Shown here piece by piece: positions 1 to 11,077 of a DNA stretch of 64,000 bases. The notes beneath the pieces were generated by a model that saw only the letters and a program-made list of their open reading frames with translations, did no database searches and was not told the origin of the DNA. This stretch comes from Symsagittifera roscoffensis. Its lineage: Eukaryota > Xenacoelomorpha > Acoela > Convolutidae. Position 1 is the first letter of the stretch; the number at the start of each line of letters is the position of its first letter. Made by a program: the position numbers and the translations under genes. Location: contig NC_087067.1 of assembly GCF_963678635.1 (NCBI RefSeq), forward strand, positions 36,836,686 to 36,900,685, written 5' to 3'.

Positions 1-284
1 AGAATCGTGATAAAAAACAACAGCAGATTGCAGGAATAGCAGAGCACTCCGAGTTGCAACTATTGTGTCGCTACAATAGTTGCAAGGCCGTTGCAGATAA
101 CGGTGAAGGGTGGAGGACAGCCTTCCGGATTAAGAAGAAATCAAGATTAACGAGCTTGATTCAGTGGATTCAAGAATCCGGAAGGGTGTCGGAACTGAGA
201 CTTTTATTCTTTTATATAGACTTTTAGCTTCTTGTCATGTCCTGAATTGAATTTAATTACCAACTGGATTCATTTTGATAAGGA
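1..284. other. No gene recognised
   Basis: I see no coding region or known repeat here. The stretch holds a few short direct repeats around positions 50-90 but nothing that can be assigned. Confidence 0.5.
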
Positions 285-660
285 TGAGAAGCTAGGAGTT
301 GGGGGAAAGGGTTGAACCATCTTCGATGGAGATGATGATTTTTATCTACTGAACAAAAACAATAGTAATATATTAAATAGTAGTAGCCCTGTTTTTAGGA
401 GTGACCTCGTGGTCTGGGGATACTGAGACCCAGCCATGAGCTCACTATTTCTGCATGTAATTAAGTTAATTTGAGTGTTTTGACCGACGCCGAAAGCAGT
501 AACGTTTTTGTCGACCCGATGTTAGAAAAGACCACCAAAACACTGGCTTGGTAGAGACGGTGAAAAGCATATAAAGCTCTGTTTAGACGTTAGCCAGTCG
601 TCTTAGGACTTAGTTTTATTTTCCGTCGATATGTATCTTCCGGGCGAATGTTAAACCAAA
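285..660 (+). repeat. Diverged repeat, copy 1 (mate at 12905-13262)
   Basis: About 370 bp that can be aligned by eye, with gaps, to 12905-13262. Shared landmarks in the same order are GAGACCCAGCCA (around 429-440), a GCATGTAA block, a TAGAGACGGT / TAGACGGTT block, GCCAGTCGTC (around 593-602) and GGGCGAATGT / GGAGCGAATGT. Both copies lie just upstream of a non-LTR-type element on the plus strand. It may be a shared 5' untranslated region or a SINE-like unit; which one is unresolved. Confidence 0.55.
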
Positions 661-694
661 CAAAATCATTTTTTTACCTTCATGCTGCGTCAAG

Positions 695-1141
695 ATGAGG
701 AAAAACAACAAAGAGTGTACAAGCAAAGATTGCTTAAAACCTTCAGGACTGATAAATTGGATTAGATGTGATTCTTGTTCTTGTTGGTATCATATCAGTT
801 GTGTAAATATTTCTCTTAGCGACTCTAAGAAAACCCAATGGTTTCAGTGTCCTTTATGCGTTGATGTAAAATATGTTAATAAAGCAACAATATGCAATGA
901 TTTAGTGCTAGACAATTATGTTAATACAGCCATCTCAAATGTCCGAGTACTCAAGAGAGTACCAAAAGACTCGCGTGTTCCCTTGGCGGAAAGTCTGAGG
1001 GACAAAATAAATGACATCGTCTACAATGTAGAAGATGTTACAAAATGGCTAATTTTTTTTAACATCGTTCTTGTTTTTTTTGGAGCAACCGAAAAGAAGT
1101 GGACGCAAACAGACCACAAGCATGAGCTCTTTGATAAATAA
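695..1141 (+). pseudogene. PHD-finger ORF fragment of N1
   Basis: The first 55 residues carry a full C4HC3 PHD signature: Cys8, Cys13, Cys25, Cys28, His33, Cys36, Cys52 and Cys55, with Trp49 before the last pair. PHD fingers read histone tails, and several non-LTR retrotransposon families carry them in ORF1 or at the start of their ORF. The frame runs on through a hydrophobic, probably frameshifted tail after residue 115. The ORF starts with ATG directly after the boundary shared with the inverted copy. In that copy the equivalent segment has lost the finger and is tandemly duplicated instead. The reading frame is not continuous with the RT downstream. Confidence 0.6.
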
Positions 1142-1259
1142 AAAAAATTCGAGCAAATGACGTGTCACTTCCAAAACCCCATCCCCAAGTTTCAAACCCG
1201 CCTCTGAGTGACCTCGAGCAGAGAATAAAGTTAATAATTAGTAAGCTCGATAAAGGAAT

Positions 1260-2434
1260 TGTAAAATGAGGAATAAGGCTTGCTGCTTCGGATGACAAAA
1301 TTGCTCCTTTTTCGACTGATAACTATCAAAAATTGTTGTCTAAGCACCCTAAGCGAGCCAACTTTGCAGCTCCAAATCCAGAAAAATTGGATAGTTTTTT
1401 CGTAACCGATTTCGAATTATACAAAGCAATAATGTTCCTTAAGAACGGATCAGCAGCAGGTTCTGATAAATAGTTCCTCAAATTTTTAAAGATCTTGTTA
1501 ATAAGTCGAATGGTAGTGCAGGACTTAATTTTCTGAAATCGCTTACTAAGCTGATAAACCTCATTGGAGATGGCAACATACCCGAACCACTAAGACCTTT
1601 CTTTTTTGGCGCAAAGCTTATCGCCCTCATAAAGATAGACGGAGGGTTGAGACCGATTGCCATAGGCAACACGCTGAGACATATCGCGTCTAAATGCGCT
1701 GGAAGCAAGGCCCTCTCCGAGCGACAAGTTTTTTCGGAAACGTACAGGTAGGATGCGGTACCAAACGAGGAGCAGAAATAGCTGCTCACTCGTTTCGAAA
1801 CCTAATTGAACGCGACGACAATCCAAATTGCACTGTTCTTTTAAAACTAGATTTTAGGAATGCTTTTAACTCTCTAAACAGAGAAACAATGCTGAATCAT
1901 GTTTATTCAAAACGCCCCGAGTTGTATAATTACACCCATTGCGCGTATGGTAAACCTAGTTACCTTTTTTACGGAAGCTCTGTCATAATGTCAGAAGAAG
2001 GAACTCAGCAAGGTGGTCCTGAAGCCCCACCCCTTTTTGCGGAAACAATTCATACACTAGTCAAACAGTTGGAGTCGAAAATTAACATCTGGTATTTAGA
2101 TGATGGAAATTTAGCCGACGACTATAAGGTAGTACTCCGGGACCTTAAAAACATTCTGAAATCGGAACAAATTTACGGCCTGAGCATGAACACTGGGAAG
2201 TGCGAACTTTGTTTTTTGGGACCGACTACTAGCACACAGTTTAATTCAATTTTAACACAATTTCGAAAAATATGCCCCAAAATAAAAATAAAAACAAAAG
2301 AGGAACTCCTCATTTTAGGATCTCCAATCGGCGAACTTTGCCGAAAAGAATTGCTCGACGAAAAAATTAAAGAGCTTGAAAAAATCTCGGATGTCATTGA
2401 CAAACTAGACGCCCATTATGGTCTTACCTCCTGA
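1260..2434 (+). pseudogene. Reverse transcriptase of N1, frameshifted
   Basis: The early part (1280-1690) can be read only by changing frame and includes the NGSAAGSDK and GGLRPIA blocks. The open part from 1694 contains LKLDFRNAFNSLNR (palm aspartate), GTQQGGPEAP in place of the usual GTQQGDP, and WYLDDGNLADD with the catalytic YLDD. The Gly-for-Asp change in the QGDP block and several stops indicate that the copy is dead. The pattern (cellular-type palm with a long GTKRG...AAHSFRNLIE lead-in) resembles a widespread invertebrate RT lineage whose proteins end in an RPDG...WDVT domain. Confidence 0.65.
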
Positions 2435-2448
2435 AAAATAGCTTAAGC

Positions 2449-3450
2449 ATGCCAAAACTCCCATATTTTTTGCGTACGAGCCCTTGTTTTTTGCAAAATG
2501 ATTTTTTGGAACGCTATGATAAATTACTAAGAAATTCGTTATGCAAGGTCACTAACCTGAAAATGGATGATAACCAGTTTTTACAAGCAGTTCTCCCGGC
2601 AGCCAAAGGTGGCTGGGGCGTTTCTTCCGCTCGTCTACTCGCTTTACCCGCTTTCTTAGCCTCAGCAGTAGGAGCAAAAGATGCCTTGAGCGAAATTATT
2701 GGTTTGGAGCATGTGGATGGAACCTATGATGATGCGCTTAAATGGTGGTTTGAACTTGGAAAAATTGATATGGCTCCGGAAAATGAAATCCGAAAAAATT
2801 GGACAGAGCCAATTTTTGACAGCGAAATTGCAGACTTGATTTTACGACTCGAACCAACGGACGTAAAAAGACTCAAAGCGTTCCAAAATAGATTTGGCTC
2901 CCAATGGTTGAACGTCATCCCGTGCAAAAATTTAAGGTTAAAACTGTCGAACCAACAACTCAGAATTGCGATAGGACTTCGCTTAGGCTCAAAAATATGC
3001 GAACGGCATAAATACGTGTGCGGAAAAGACGTTACCGAGGATGGTTGGCATGGTCTTTCTTGCCTCAAAAGTGCAGGGAGATTCTCTAGGCATTCAAACC
3101 TGAATACCCTTATAAAGCAGAGCTTTTCATCTACTCACATTCCGTCTGTTTTAGAACCACGACACCTCTAGATGACCGATCAGAAGCGACCAGACGGTTT
3201 GACGCTCGTTCCATGGGCTGTTGGTAAGCAGCTATTGTGGGATGTAACTGTAGTAGACTCCTTAGCTCCTTGTAGGATTAATGCCGGGTCTATTTGTAAC
3301 CCTGGTACGGCTGCCGCTGAAGCGGAAGAGCGAAAAATTGACAAGTATAAAAATCTTGTATATGATAGATATCTTTTTCAACCGCTAGCTTTTGATATTC
3401 ACGGCGCGGCCGGCCCCAGCACAGAAATTTTTTTTGAGCAAGCTTTGTAA
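2449..3450 (+). pseudogene. C-terminal zinc and nuclease-like domain of N1
   Basis: This is in a different frame from the RT and split by one in-frame TAG at 3169-3171. Before the stop is a Cys/His cluster (CERHKYVCGK...GWHGLSC...GRFSRH, about 2995-3100), and after it RPDGLTLVPW and WDVTVVD (about 3190-3255). The order zinc cluster, RPDG, WDVT recalls the PD-(D/E)XK restriction-like endonucleases at the C-terminus of some non-LTR elements. That family assignment is an inference from the motif pattern. A further open stretch to about 3595 follows in another frame. Confidence 0.5.
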
Positions 3451-3599
3451 GAACCTAAGCATACGCAATGAGGAACCCAGAGCAGGCAGCTTTTTAAAAC
3501 AGAGAATCTTCCTGGCAATACAGATTGCGAACGCCGCTTACGTACTCAGAACAATAAATGACAAAATAACTTTCGACGAAATTTTTTATTTGTAACACT

Positions 3600-4325
3600 T
3601 GTATATTTTATTTTCTCGTGTCGAGTTGCGTGTTTTTATTGAAAAAAGGTAACCCGTATCGATTTTAATTGAAAAGGACTTAGACACTTGTCATCTTCTT
3701 TTATCATTATCACTTCCATTTCTAGAAAATTCCAAGGATTTTGACTGAAATACGTGATGAAGGGACTACTGACTGTAACCTCGGTTACTATGATAATTTT
3801 GACCTTCTGATTACTTCTACAAAAAAAAGTTTAAAAAATATATATATGGTACCTAATCAGACAATCTTTGAGCAGACTACACTTGAGCCGGAGAAAATTG
3901 ATTTTAAAAAATTTAAAACGTTTCAAGTCCACCTGAAACTACTATGAACAACACTTGCGCATGCAAGTACAATGGAAGTTAGTAAAAGCGCAAGCATAAT
4001 CCGAGGTGTGGCAACTAAGCCAACAAAGTCGCTGCCGTCAGTCGATGAAAAAAATATCGGCACTTAAAATATCGGTTATCGATTTGGATGATAAAAATAG
4101 AAAGATCAGAGTAAAAACACAGAGGCGAAGCTTCGCTTCGCAAACAAAAATTAGCAAGAACAGAAGAAGCAGCTCCAACATGTGCAACAAAAAGTAAAAA
4201 TAAGCTTTAATTCAGCAAAACTTCGGCAAAGTCACGGACCCCTGAAGCACGGACGCTTAATTCATCACAAACACTATTCATAAAAGCAGAGAACGGATGC
4301 TATGAAAATTCCAATGCTACAGATT
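3600..4325. other. 3' flank of N1 and unassigned AT-rich DNA
   Basis: Positions about 3745-3860 still match the inverted copy (9630-9720), including a GTAACCTCGGTTAC inverted repeat near 3776. From there to the Copia LTR I see only short open frames with no recognisable motif. Confidence 0.5.
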
Positions 4326-4519
4326 TTTAAGTTATGCTGAGAGAGTTGAGAAGAAGATGTGTCTCATAAGAGCTTTATTCGTGGGATGATTTACAAAATG
4401 ATACAGAAAGTAATTCTAACAAATGCTGGTAGACTAATTAATTAGTTTAATATTGGCAGGTCCATGAAGTCAATTTGAAATCGGCACTTTTGATTCGACT
4501 TGGTTGATTCAACTTGATA
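4326..4519 (-). repeat. Copia 3' LTR
   Basis: This is near-identical to 8728-8919 apart from a few substitutions and a 3-bp GAA difference near 4350. The final codons and stop (4442) of the polyprotein lie inside this LTR. On the minus strand it follows a purine run (AAGCGGGG), a plausible polypurine tract. Confidence 0.8.
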
Positions 4520-6100
4520 CCCCGCTTGCCGTTTCGAATTGAATGATGAGTTTTTCCCAAAGAGATCCCCCACAAATGACTCGGTCTTTGTCTTCCCCAG
4601 GCTTTTAGACGAGATGTCGGAAGACTTGGACTCGTTCGAAACACACTTTATCATACACTCGTTTCTTGTCTGCACATCTTCCATGAAAGCCACCTTCACC
4701 GCAAAATGCTTCGTCCTTGACTTGCAGAAACTTGCATTGCCAGAGATTGCAATTGCCGCTTGATTGTCCAATTATATAGTTGTTGCACTCGGTTGGTTGT
4801 AGCCAAGAAACGCCAGAAGTCCTCTGGAGTGAATTGTCTCCTTCCCACACTCCGAGATTGCATTTGTCTCAGCCTCCGCTGTTGAAGTTGCCACCGTCTG
4901 TTGCAGTTTGGATGACAATGAAACTGCACCGCTGGAATTGACCTGGACGCAAAATCCACTCGTACTCTTCCTGGTGTCGATTCGTCCCGCATAATCGGAG
5001 TCAGCCCATGCCTCCAATTGGATTCCCCCGCTGTCGTATGTATTAGTACACCCGCGTGTAGTCGGTGGTCCGCTTGAGGTATCGTAGGACGTGCTTCGCC
5101 GCAGTCCAGTGAACCATACCAGGGTTGGCAAGGTACGAACTCAGCGCATGTGCTGCATACGCAATGTCCGGTCGTGTTGTCGTCGCCAGGTAGTTCAAAC
5201 TCCCAACAAGTCCACGGTAGTCATGTTGCTTCATCTCAGATTGTTCGTCGCTGCTGTCATCGTGACAGTCGGCCTTCGTCAGCACAACTTTCTCCGCTAG
5301 TGGTGTAGCCACTGAATTGCACTCCAGCATCCAGCAATTGTCCAGCAACTTGGTCACGTACTGTCGTTGATCCAGAACAATCCTTGCCACGGTGCACTTG
5401 ACTCACATGCCAAGAAACCACGTCAGCTGCAATTTTTCTGCGATTATGAACTTTGCTACCATCTGCTTCTCGAACGTCGTCTTGAAGGTTGCGTCCTGAC
5501 TGAAGTATATAATGTCGTCAACCCATACGCTCACATAACACCACTTGTTGTTAAGCATCTTTGTGAACACACACGATGTCGTATGGTAGCAAATCCTCGT
5601 CTGTGTTGAATGTTGCGACTTCTCCGTTGGTGTTCAGCTTGCTGACTGACATCAGGTTGTGTCTGTAGCTGGGTGCATTCATGTACGCCGTTTTGCTGTC
5701 CATCTGGTACACCAAACCCTTCTGCTGCGCTGCGATTGCCCATAAACATCGCAGAGATGTAAGTCGCACGGTTGGGGAGTAGGTCTCGTTGTAGTCCGCT
5801 CCGAAGACTTGAGTGAACCCCTTCGCCACGTACCGCGCCTTGTACTTGAGGATCTTTCCATCTGCAATGTATTTGACAACAAAATGCCACTTGCCGCCGA
5901 TGATCTTCCGGTTCGCTGGTTTTGGAACAAGTTCCAAAACTTTGTTCTCGACCAGAGAAACGAACTCTGCCTTCATCGCTGCTTTCCAGTTTGGATCATC
6001 CAGCGCCTCTTGAATGCTGTTTGGTACACTCGTCGATGAAACCACCGCTGCCATGCAGAGATGGGCTTCATTGTTAAAGTTGTCGTTGAGAACCGCAGCA
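4442..6100 (-). pseudogene. Copia reverse transcriptase and RNase H
   Basis: The RT entry block KWHFVVKY...KARYVAKGF is at about 5810-5890. After SKTAYMNAP the palm is missing and replaced by a 78-bp segment copied from the integrase leader (see 5597-5674). Coding resumes in another frame with the VWVDDIIYF catalytic block (about 5515-5540), one in-frame TGA near 5406, then the thumb and connection (GLVGSLNYLATTTRPDIAYA) and RNase H (ADSDYAG...STAEAE). The C-terminus reaches into the 3' LTR. Without its palm the enzyme cannot work. Confidence 0.75.
5597..5674 (-). repeat. Displaced copy of the Copia pre-integrase segment
   Basis: About 78 bp nearly identical to 7002-7081, in the same orientation. 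In the donor site it encodes HNLMSVSKLNTNGE at the protease-integrase linker; here it replaces the RT palm. Confidence 0.85.
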
Positions 6101-7080
6101 TCACCTTCGTCAAACGTGATGCTGCGGTTCTGTACCAGCCGCATTCCTCCTCGATTCTTCGGCACGTTTGCTTTTGCGTTTGTCGCATTCCCCAGAAAAG
6201 CTTCTTCCGGTAACGTGGTCCCTGCAGCCAAACACCCTAAGTCCTGCCAGATTCGGTCTACTGCCGATCATCATCTCAATTGGTGTTGAACCGTGAGTGG
6301 AGTGAAGAATCCGGTTCTTCAGGTGGAATGCTGCTCGTAGCGCGAAGGTCCAAAACATCGGCGGAATCTTTGCTTGATCCTTCATGCACTTTGTCATGCC
6401 CACCACCGTGCCACAAACACGCTCAATCTTTTCGTTGTCCTCCGGCATGTATGACGTGGAGACCTCGTGTCGAATCGCTTGCTCCCGGCAGTACTTGTTA
6501 AATGTCATTGAGTTGTATTCCAGTGCATCGTCAGTGCCTATTGTCGCTGTTTTGACCACATCCGCCATGAACTACTGGAATTTCGCCAACGTCGCATCCT
6601 TTGACTGCATGAAGTAGACCTCTGCATACCGGCTGTAACTGTCATTGAACCCCTTCGCATATTGGTATCCATCAGTCGACTTGACAATGAGTGGTTCCAG
6701 TGTAACTGCGTGAGCGACCATCAACTTGTCTTCAGCCCTTGTACCCCAACTCTTCTTCACTGTAGCTCGCTTCGCTTCGCTTTCTGGGTAGCACATGGTG
6801 CACACACATCGCTGGTTGAAGGACCTTCGTGGATCACCATCCCGTCTACCAGTTGTTCCAGATTCCCCACATCCTTCGTGTTGTTGTGACCCAACCGTTG
6901 ATGCCATCGCTCAATGGTCACTGTTTTGTAAGCCACATCAGTTGATGGTGTGTTGGAACCCTTAAGTATGAATAAGATGCTCTCCAGCGCCTCGATCCAC
7001 GCCTCGTCTGTGTTGAATGTTGCGACTTCTCCGTTGGTGTTCAGCTTGCTGACTGACATCAGGTTGTGTCTGTAGCTGGG
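6080..7080 (-). pseudogene. Copia integrase region
   Basis: The zinc-binding HHCC domain is visible as ERWHQRLGHNN...CAPCATQKAK (about 6765-6920), and the catalytic core as fragments across three frames, including TIGTDDALEYNS and EKIERVCGT. The core lacks a clean DDE arrangement in any single frame. The C-terminal part ends with the WTFALRAAFHLKNR and RVFGCR blocks typical of Copia integrases. The position between protease and RT fixes the Copia order. Confidence 0.7.
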
Positions 7081-7089
7081 TACGTAATA

Positions 7090-8288
7090 TGCATCCTTCA
7101 GCTACAAGTGTCGCGCTCGCCCGGTACTATCGTCCACTCAAAACTCCGCTGTTCCATGGCCATCGATCCTCGACCGGCTGCTGTTCGCGTTGCCCAACAC
7201 ACCACCTCGAGTTGTGTCCAGAACCGAAAACAACTGGCAGTCCTTCAGCATGTATCCAGTACATCCGGAATCGACGATCATGTCATATGATCGCATCTGC
7301 TCGTTGCCCCGCGACTTTAGTCCAGAATCCCGCATCGTCTCGTCTCGATCCCGGTTGTCTGCCGCCATAAAATTGAACCCGAATGGATCCTGGTTGAAGC
7401 TGGTTGCGAAGTTTCTCTGCGTCGAACCACCGCTCGGTCCTCCGCCATGCTTCTGCCAATACTTGTCATCGGTGTGACCCATCTTGTTGCAGTGTCCACA
7501 CTTCGGCTTCTGCGTCGTCGATCGACACTCCTTCGCCATGTGTCCCTGCTTCGTGCAATTGTAGCACTTGATCGAAGGCTTCTTTGCTTGTCTGCAGTCC
7601 GCATTGGTGTGACCGGATCGCTTGCAGTTCGAACACTTCGGTTTGTTCCCACCACCGCTCATCAACGCGCTGTTCTCCCCACCACCACTCCTGTTGTTCG
7701 CAAAGTTTACCAGATCCAGCTTCACCGCCTGGTATTCTTTCTCCTCGCCATGGTTAAACAGCGTCACAATGTTGTCGTACTCCCTCGGCAGACCCTTCAG
7801 TACGATCGCCTTGAGCATCGCGTCGGACATGTGTTTGTCCATTTCAAGGAGATCCATCTGCATTTCCTCTGCTCGGATCAGGTAGTCTGTCACCGCTCGT
7901 TCGACTTCATCTTGATTCCCATCAACTGCGTCGTCGTCGTTGGTATCTGAGGCCTCTCTGAACTCCGGTACTGTTGTACCAGAGCCTTCTACGCTGCAAT
8001 ACTGTTCGGTTTGTGTGATCGGACGAATGAGATTGACCGCCGGACCAGAAACTGCACCCAGTCGCACCACACTTGATACCGCATGTCGTCTCGAGCCGCC
8101 TTTGCATCCTCCCGCGCCTGCATTTCCTCAGCCAGCTACTCTGGTTTGTTCGCCGGTGTCTTGATCTTGTCTCGTAACGCCCTGTCCAGTTTGCGCGTGT
8201 ACATTCTTGCCTCAAACTTCTCCATGAATGTCATGAAGTCCTCCTCCTTTCCAGAAAACATCAGCTTTTCGTGTTTTGCACGCGACAT
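7090..8288 (-). pseudogene. Copia Gag and protease region
   Basis: The start is the ATG at 8288. The Gag domain runs through KAIVLKGLPREYDNIV (UBN2-like core) and is broken by stops and frame changes near 8140 and 7950. Three CCHC zinc knuckles follow at about 7490-7640 (CSNCKRSGHTNADC, CYNCTKQGHMAKEC, CGHCNKMGHTDDKYW, the last with its final Cys changed). The aspartic protease motif VDSGCTGYML is at about 7247-7278. Gag packages RNA into virus-like particles and the protease matures the polyprotein. Confidence 0.75.
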
Positions 8289-8712
8289 CGTCGTGCTCGC
8301 TTGTCAAGGTCGCGTTACAAAATTAACGTCGAACGCTATGATCGAATTTCGAACTTAGTCAACTTTGATCGTTTCTCCAACTTGATCCGTCTCGTTTCAT
8401 CAACCGTTTGCCTGGTTGCCCGAACGCCTGCTCTGCGTCCGGTGTGCCACGTCAATCCAAGTCGTCGCCTCGTCTGCTTGTAGAACTGCAACTTCCTGCT
8501 ACAAGGATGTCGTCTGCTTGACACTCACTGCTGATCTCGTACTGCTCACTTCTTCGTTCGTCTAGTTCGCTCTGCAGCTCTGAACACTTCTTCTTTCGTC
8601 TTGTACTCGATCCGTTTCGTGCTATTTAGGCTGTAGCTCGATACTCCTGCGCCTCTCGATCCGGCTGGTTAGGCTGGCAGATCGTCTTGGTGTTGGTCGC
8701 GTCAGGAATTGT

Positions 8713-8726
8713 CTGGGCAATAACCC
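8713..8726 (-). promoter_or_regulatory. Copia primer-binding site (half-tRNA iMet type)
   Basis: The plus strand reads CTGGGCAATAACCC. The initiator tRNA-Met anticodon stem-loop is CTGGGCCCATAACCC, so the match is complete except for one missing base and one change. Ty1/Copia elements commonly prime from a cleaved initiator tRNA rather than its 3' end, and the site lies directly inside the 5' LTR as expected. Confidence 0.65.
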
Positions 8727-8727
8727 T

Positions 8728-8919
8728 TTAAGTTATGCTGAGAGAGTTGAGAAGATGTGTCTCATAAGAGCTTTATTCATGGGATGATTTACAAAATGAT
8801 ACAGAAAGTAATTCTAACAAATGCTGGTAGACTAAATAAATAGTTTGATAATGGCAAGTCCATGAAGTCAATTTGAAATCGGCACTTTTGATTTGACTTG
8901 GTTGATTGAACTTGTTACA
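8728..8919 (-). repeat. Copia 5' LTR
   Basis: Mate of 4326-4519. On the minus strand it begins TGTAACAAGTT, a typical Copia-type LTR start, and ends next to the primer-binding site. Confidence 0.8.
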
Positions 8920-9640
8920 GGTCGTGATTACAGCAAAAGAGTCGCCCAAATAATGGACACTGTCAGATTTATGTTACTTCCCTAGCCTTTATTTTATATT
9001 GTGTCACTTAGGATGTTGTGTGGTTTTATAATGCGATCAACAATTAATGTTCTACAAGCTTTAGTTTTGTTTATTCTGTCAATGGTATAGCATAATTCTA
9101 ATGATCTACTTTTTTGGGCCCACGAAGAAATATCACAACAATTTCTTCGTTTTTGGAACCACCAGCAATCATCAGTGAATTCAAGACCTTCGCCAAACAT
9201 CGACGTGATTTGGAGCGTTGGTCTAGACAGAATTTTGTCAAACCTGAATTGCAGGCAGAAATGGTTGTGTATTCTTCCAATATAAAGGAGAAAAAAGAAA
9301 CAAAAATTGGAGAATTTAACAGGTGCCAAAGACGGCAAAAAGCTAATTGTTGAGTTTTTTGCAGAAATTTACGACGGAGATGACATGGGGGTCTCCTATG
9401 ACGAATATGTGGCATTGGAAGTTTGAAAACGCAAAAGTGGAGAGAGTATCCAGGAATTACAAAATCTCTACCACAAATGCAAAACTTCCAGTTGTGAACT
9501 GCCTGACATAATTCTGTCTCTCCGAATGGTGAAGGCAGTCAGAAAAATTATAAGGAACGCGAAAATCTGTTTTGCAGAGATAGCAAAGTGCCAAAAAAAA
9601 TTTCTTGCAAGTTTAACCAAGAAAAATCATATAATTTTTT
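8920..9640 (+). other. Possible gag-like fragment, unassigned
   Basis: Plus-strand reading around 9319-9540, allowing one stop, gives a stretch resembling retroelement Gag helices (EFFAEIYDGDDMG...SIQELQNLYHKC...CELPDIILSLRMVKAV). No zinc knuckle or other confirming motif follows. It could equally be unrelated sequence. Confidence 0.25.
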
Positions 9641-10190
9641 TCAAGAGGATAATGAGAAAGTCAAAAAAATCATAGTAACCGAGGTTACAGCCAGGAGCCC
9701 CTTCATCACGTAATGCATTCAAAACCCTTTATCTTGTAGTCGGTCCCATAAAAAAACGAAGTTCGCACTTCTCAGTCTTCAAACTCAGACCATAAATTTT
9801 TCCGATTTCAGAAAGTTTTTAAGGTCCTGGAATACTACCTTATATAGTAACTACCTAATAATACTATTTTCATCATTTAAAATCCAAATGTTAATTTTCG
9901 ACTCCAACTGTTTGACTAGTGTCTGAATTGTTTCCCCAAAAAAGGGTGAGCTTCATGATCACCTTACTGAATTCCGTCTTCTTACCTCATGACAGAGCTT
10001 CCATAAAAAAGGTAACCAGGTTACCCTTTGCGCAATGGGTGTAACTATACAGTTCGGGCCAAATAGAAAAAAACAGATTCAGCATTGTTTCTCTATTTAG
10101 AGAGTTAAAGGCATTCTTAAAATTTGTTTAAAAAAACAGTGCATTTTGGGTTGTCGTCGCGTTCATTTAGGTTTCGAAACGAGTGTGCAG

Positions 10191-10967
10191 CTATTTCTGC
10201 TGCTCGTTTGGTACCAGATTCTGCCTGTATTTTTCCAAAAAAAAATGTCCCTCGAAGAGGACCTTGCTTCCAGCGCATTTAGATGCAATACGTCTCAGCG
10301 TGTTGCCTATGGCAATCGATCTCAACCCTCCGTCTATCTTTATGAGGGCGATAAGCTTTGCGCCAAAAAAGAAAGAACCTAGGGTTTCGGGTATTTTGCC
10401 ATCTCCAATGAGGTTTATCAGCTTAGTAAGTGATTTTAGAAAATAAAGTCCTGCACTGCCATCTGACTTACTAACAAGAACTTTAAAAGTTCGAGGAACT
10501 ATTTTATCAGGACTTGCTGCTGATCCGTTCGTAAAGGACATCATTGCTTTGTATAGGTCAAACTCGGTTACGAAAAAACTATCTAAAATTTCTGGATTTG
10601 GAGCTGCAAAATTGGCTCGCTGAGGATGCTTAGACAGCAATTTTGGATAGTTATCAGTTGAAAAAGGATTAGTTTTGTCATCCGAAGCAGCAAGCCTTCT
10701 CCCTTCCTTTAAATTTCTTTCATCGAACTCATCACTTATTAGCTTTATTCTCTGCTCGAGGCCACTCAGAGGCGGACTTGAAACTTGGGGATGGGGTTTT
10801 GGAAGTGACACGTCATTTGCTTGGTTTTTTTTATTTATCAAAGAACTCATGCTTGTGTTCTGTTTGCGTCCACTTCTTTTCGGTTGCTCCAAAAAAAAAC
10901 AAGATTTATTTTGTCCGACAGACTTTCCTAGAGCAACACAGAAAACTAGAGCAACAATCATATCCAA
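10191..10967 (-). pseudogene. N1 ORF, inverted copy (RT N-terminal region)
   Basis: A 258-codon frame covers the pre-RT and early RT region, with FSTDNYPKLLSKHP, SFTNGSAASPDKIVP, FFFGAKLIALIKIDGG and GNTLRRIASKCAGSK. These match the N1 region at 1300-1710 but are kept in one frame here, so this copy better preserves the N-terminal RT. It ends where the catalytic palm should follow; beyond 10190 the frame is broken and shortened. Confidence 0.65.
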
Positions 10968-11077
10968 TCCAATTTATCAGTCCTGAAGGTTTTAAGCAAC
11001 CTTTGCAACACAGAAAACTAGAGCAACAATCATATCCAATCCAATTTATCAGTCCTGAAGGTTTTAAGCAACCTTTG
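10934..11077 (-). repeat. Tandem duplication, 2 x 72 bp
   Basis: Two identical 72-bp units start at 10934 and 11006. The unit covers the start of the PHD region of the inverted N1 copy, so its first PHD cysteines are present twice and the rest of the finger is lost. Confidence 0.9.

Larger units (their letters stand above)
682..3860 (+). mobile_element. Decayed non-LTR-type retroelement N1 (PHD finger, RT, nuclease-like tail)
   Basis: Three coding blocks in order make up this element: a PHD finger (695-1141), a reverse transcriptase (about 1260-2434) and a C-terminal domain with zinc-binding and RPDG...WDVTVVD motifs (2449-3450). Stops and frameshifts separate them. An inverted relative lies at 9640-11120. 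The left limit is set where homology between the two copies begins (ATGCTGCGTCAAG, about 682), and the right limit where the 3' flanks stop matching (about 3860). The exact element ends are uncertain. I place it among non-LTR retrotransposons by its RT; the clade is not certain. Confidence 0.65.
4326..8919 (-). mobile_element. Ty1/Copia LTR retrotransposon, decayed
   Basis: Two ~190-bp direct repeats bound a minus-strand gag, protease, integrase, RT, RNase H polyprotein; integrase ahead of RT is diagnostic of Ty1/Copia. A primer-binding site matching the anticodon region of initiator tRNA-Met lies next to the 5' LTR. The length of 4.6 kb is normal for the family. The flanking 5-mers on the two sides do not match, so no target-site duplication is visible. 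The element is flanked by two N1 copies in opposite orientation. Confidence 0.85.

Noticed and set aside
10012..10028. GGTAACCAGGTTACC palindrome
   Set aside because: Arises from decayed RT coding (compare 1950-1966) and has no counterpart elsewhere.
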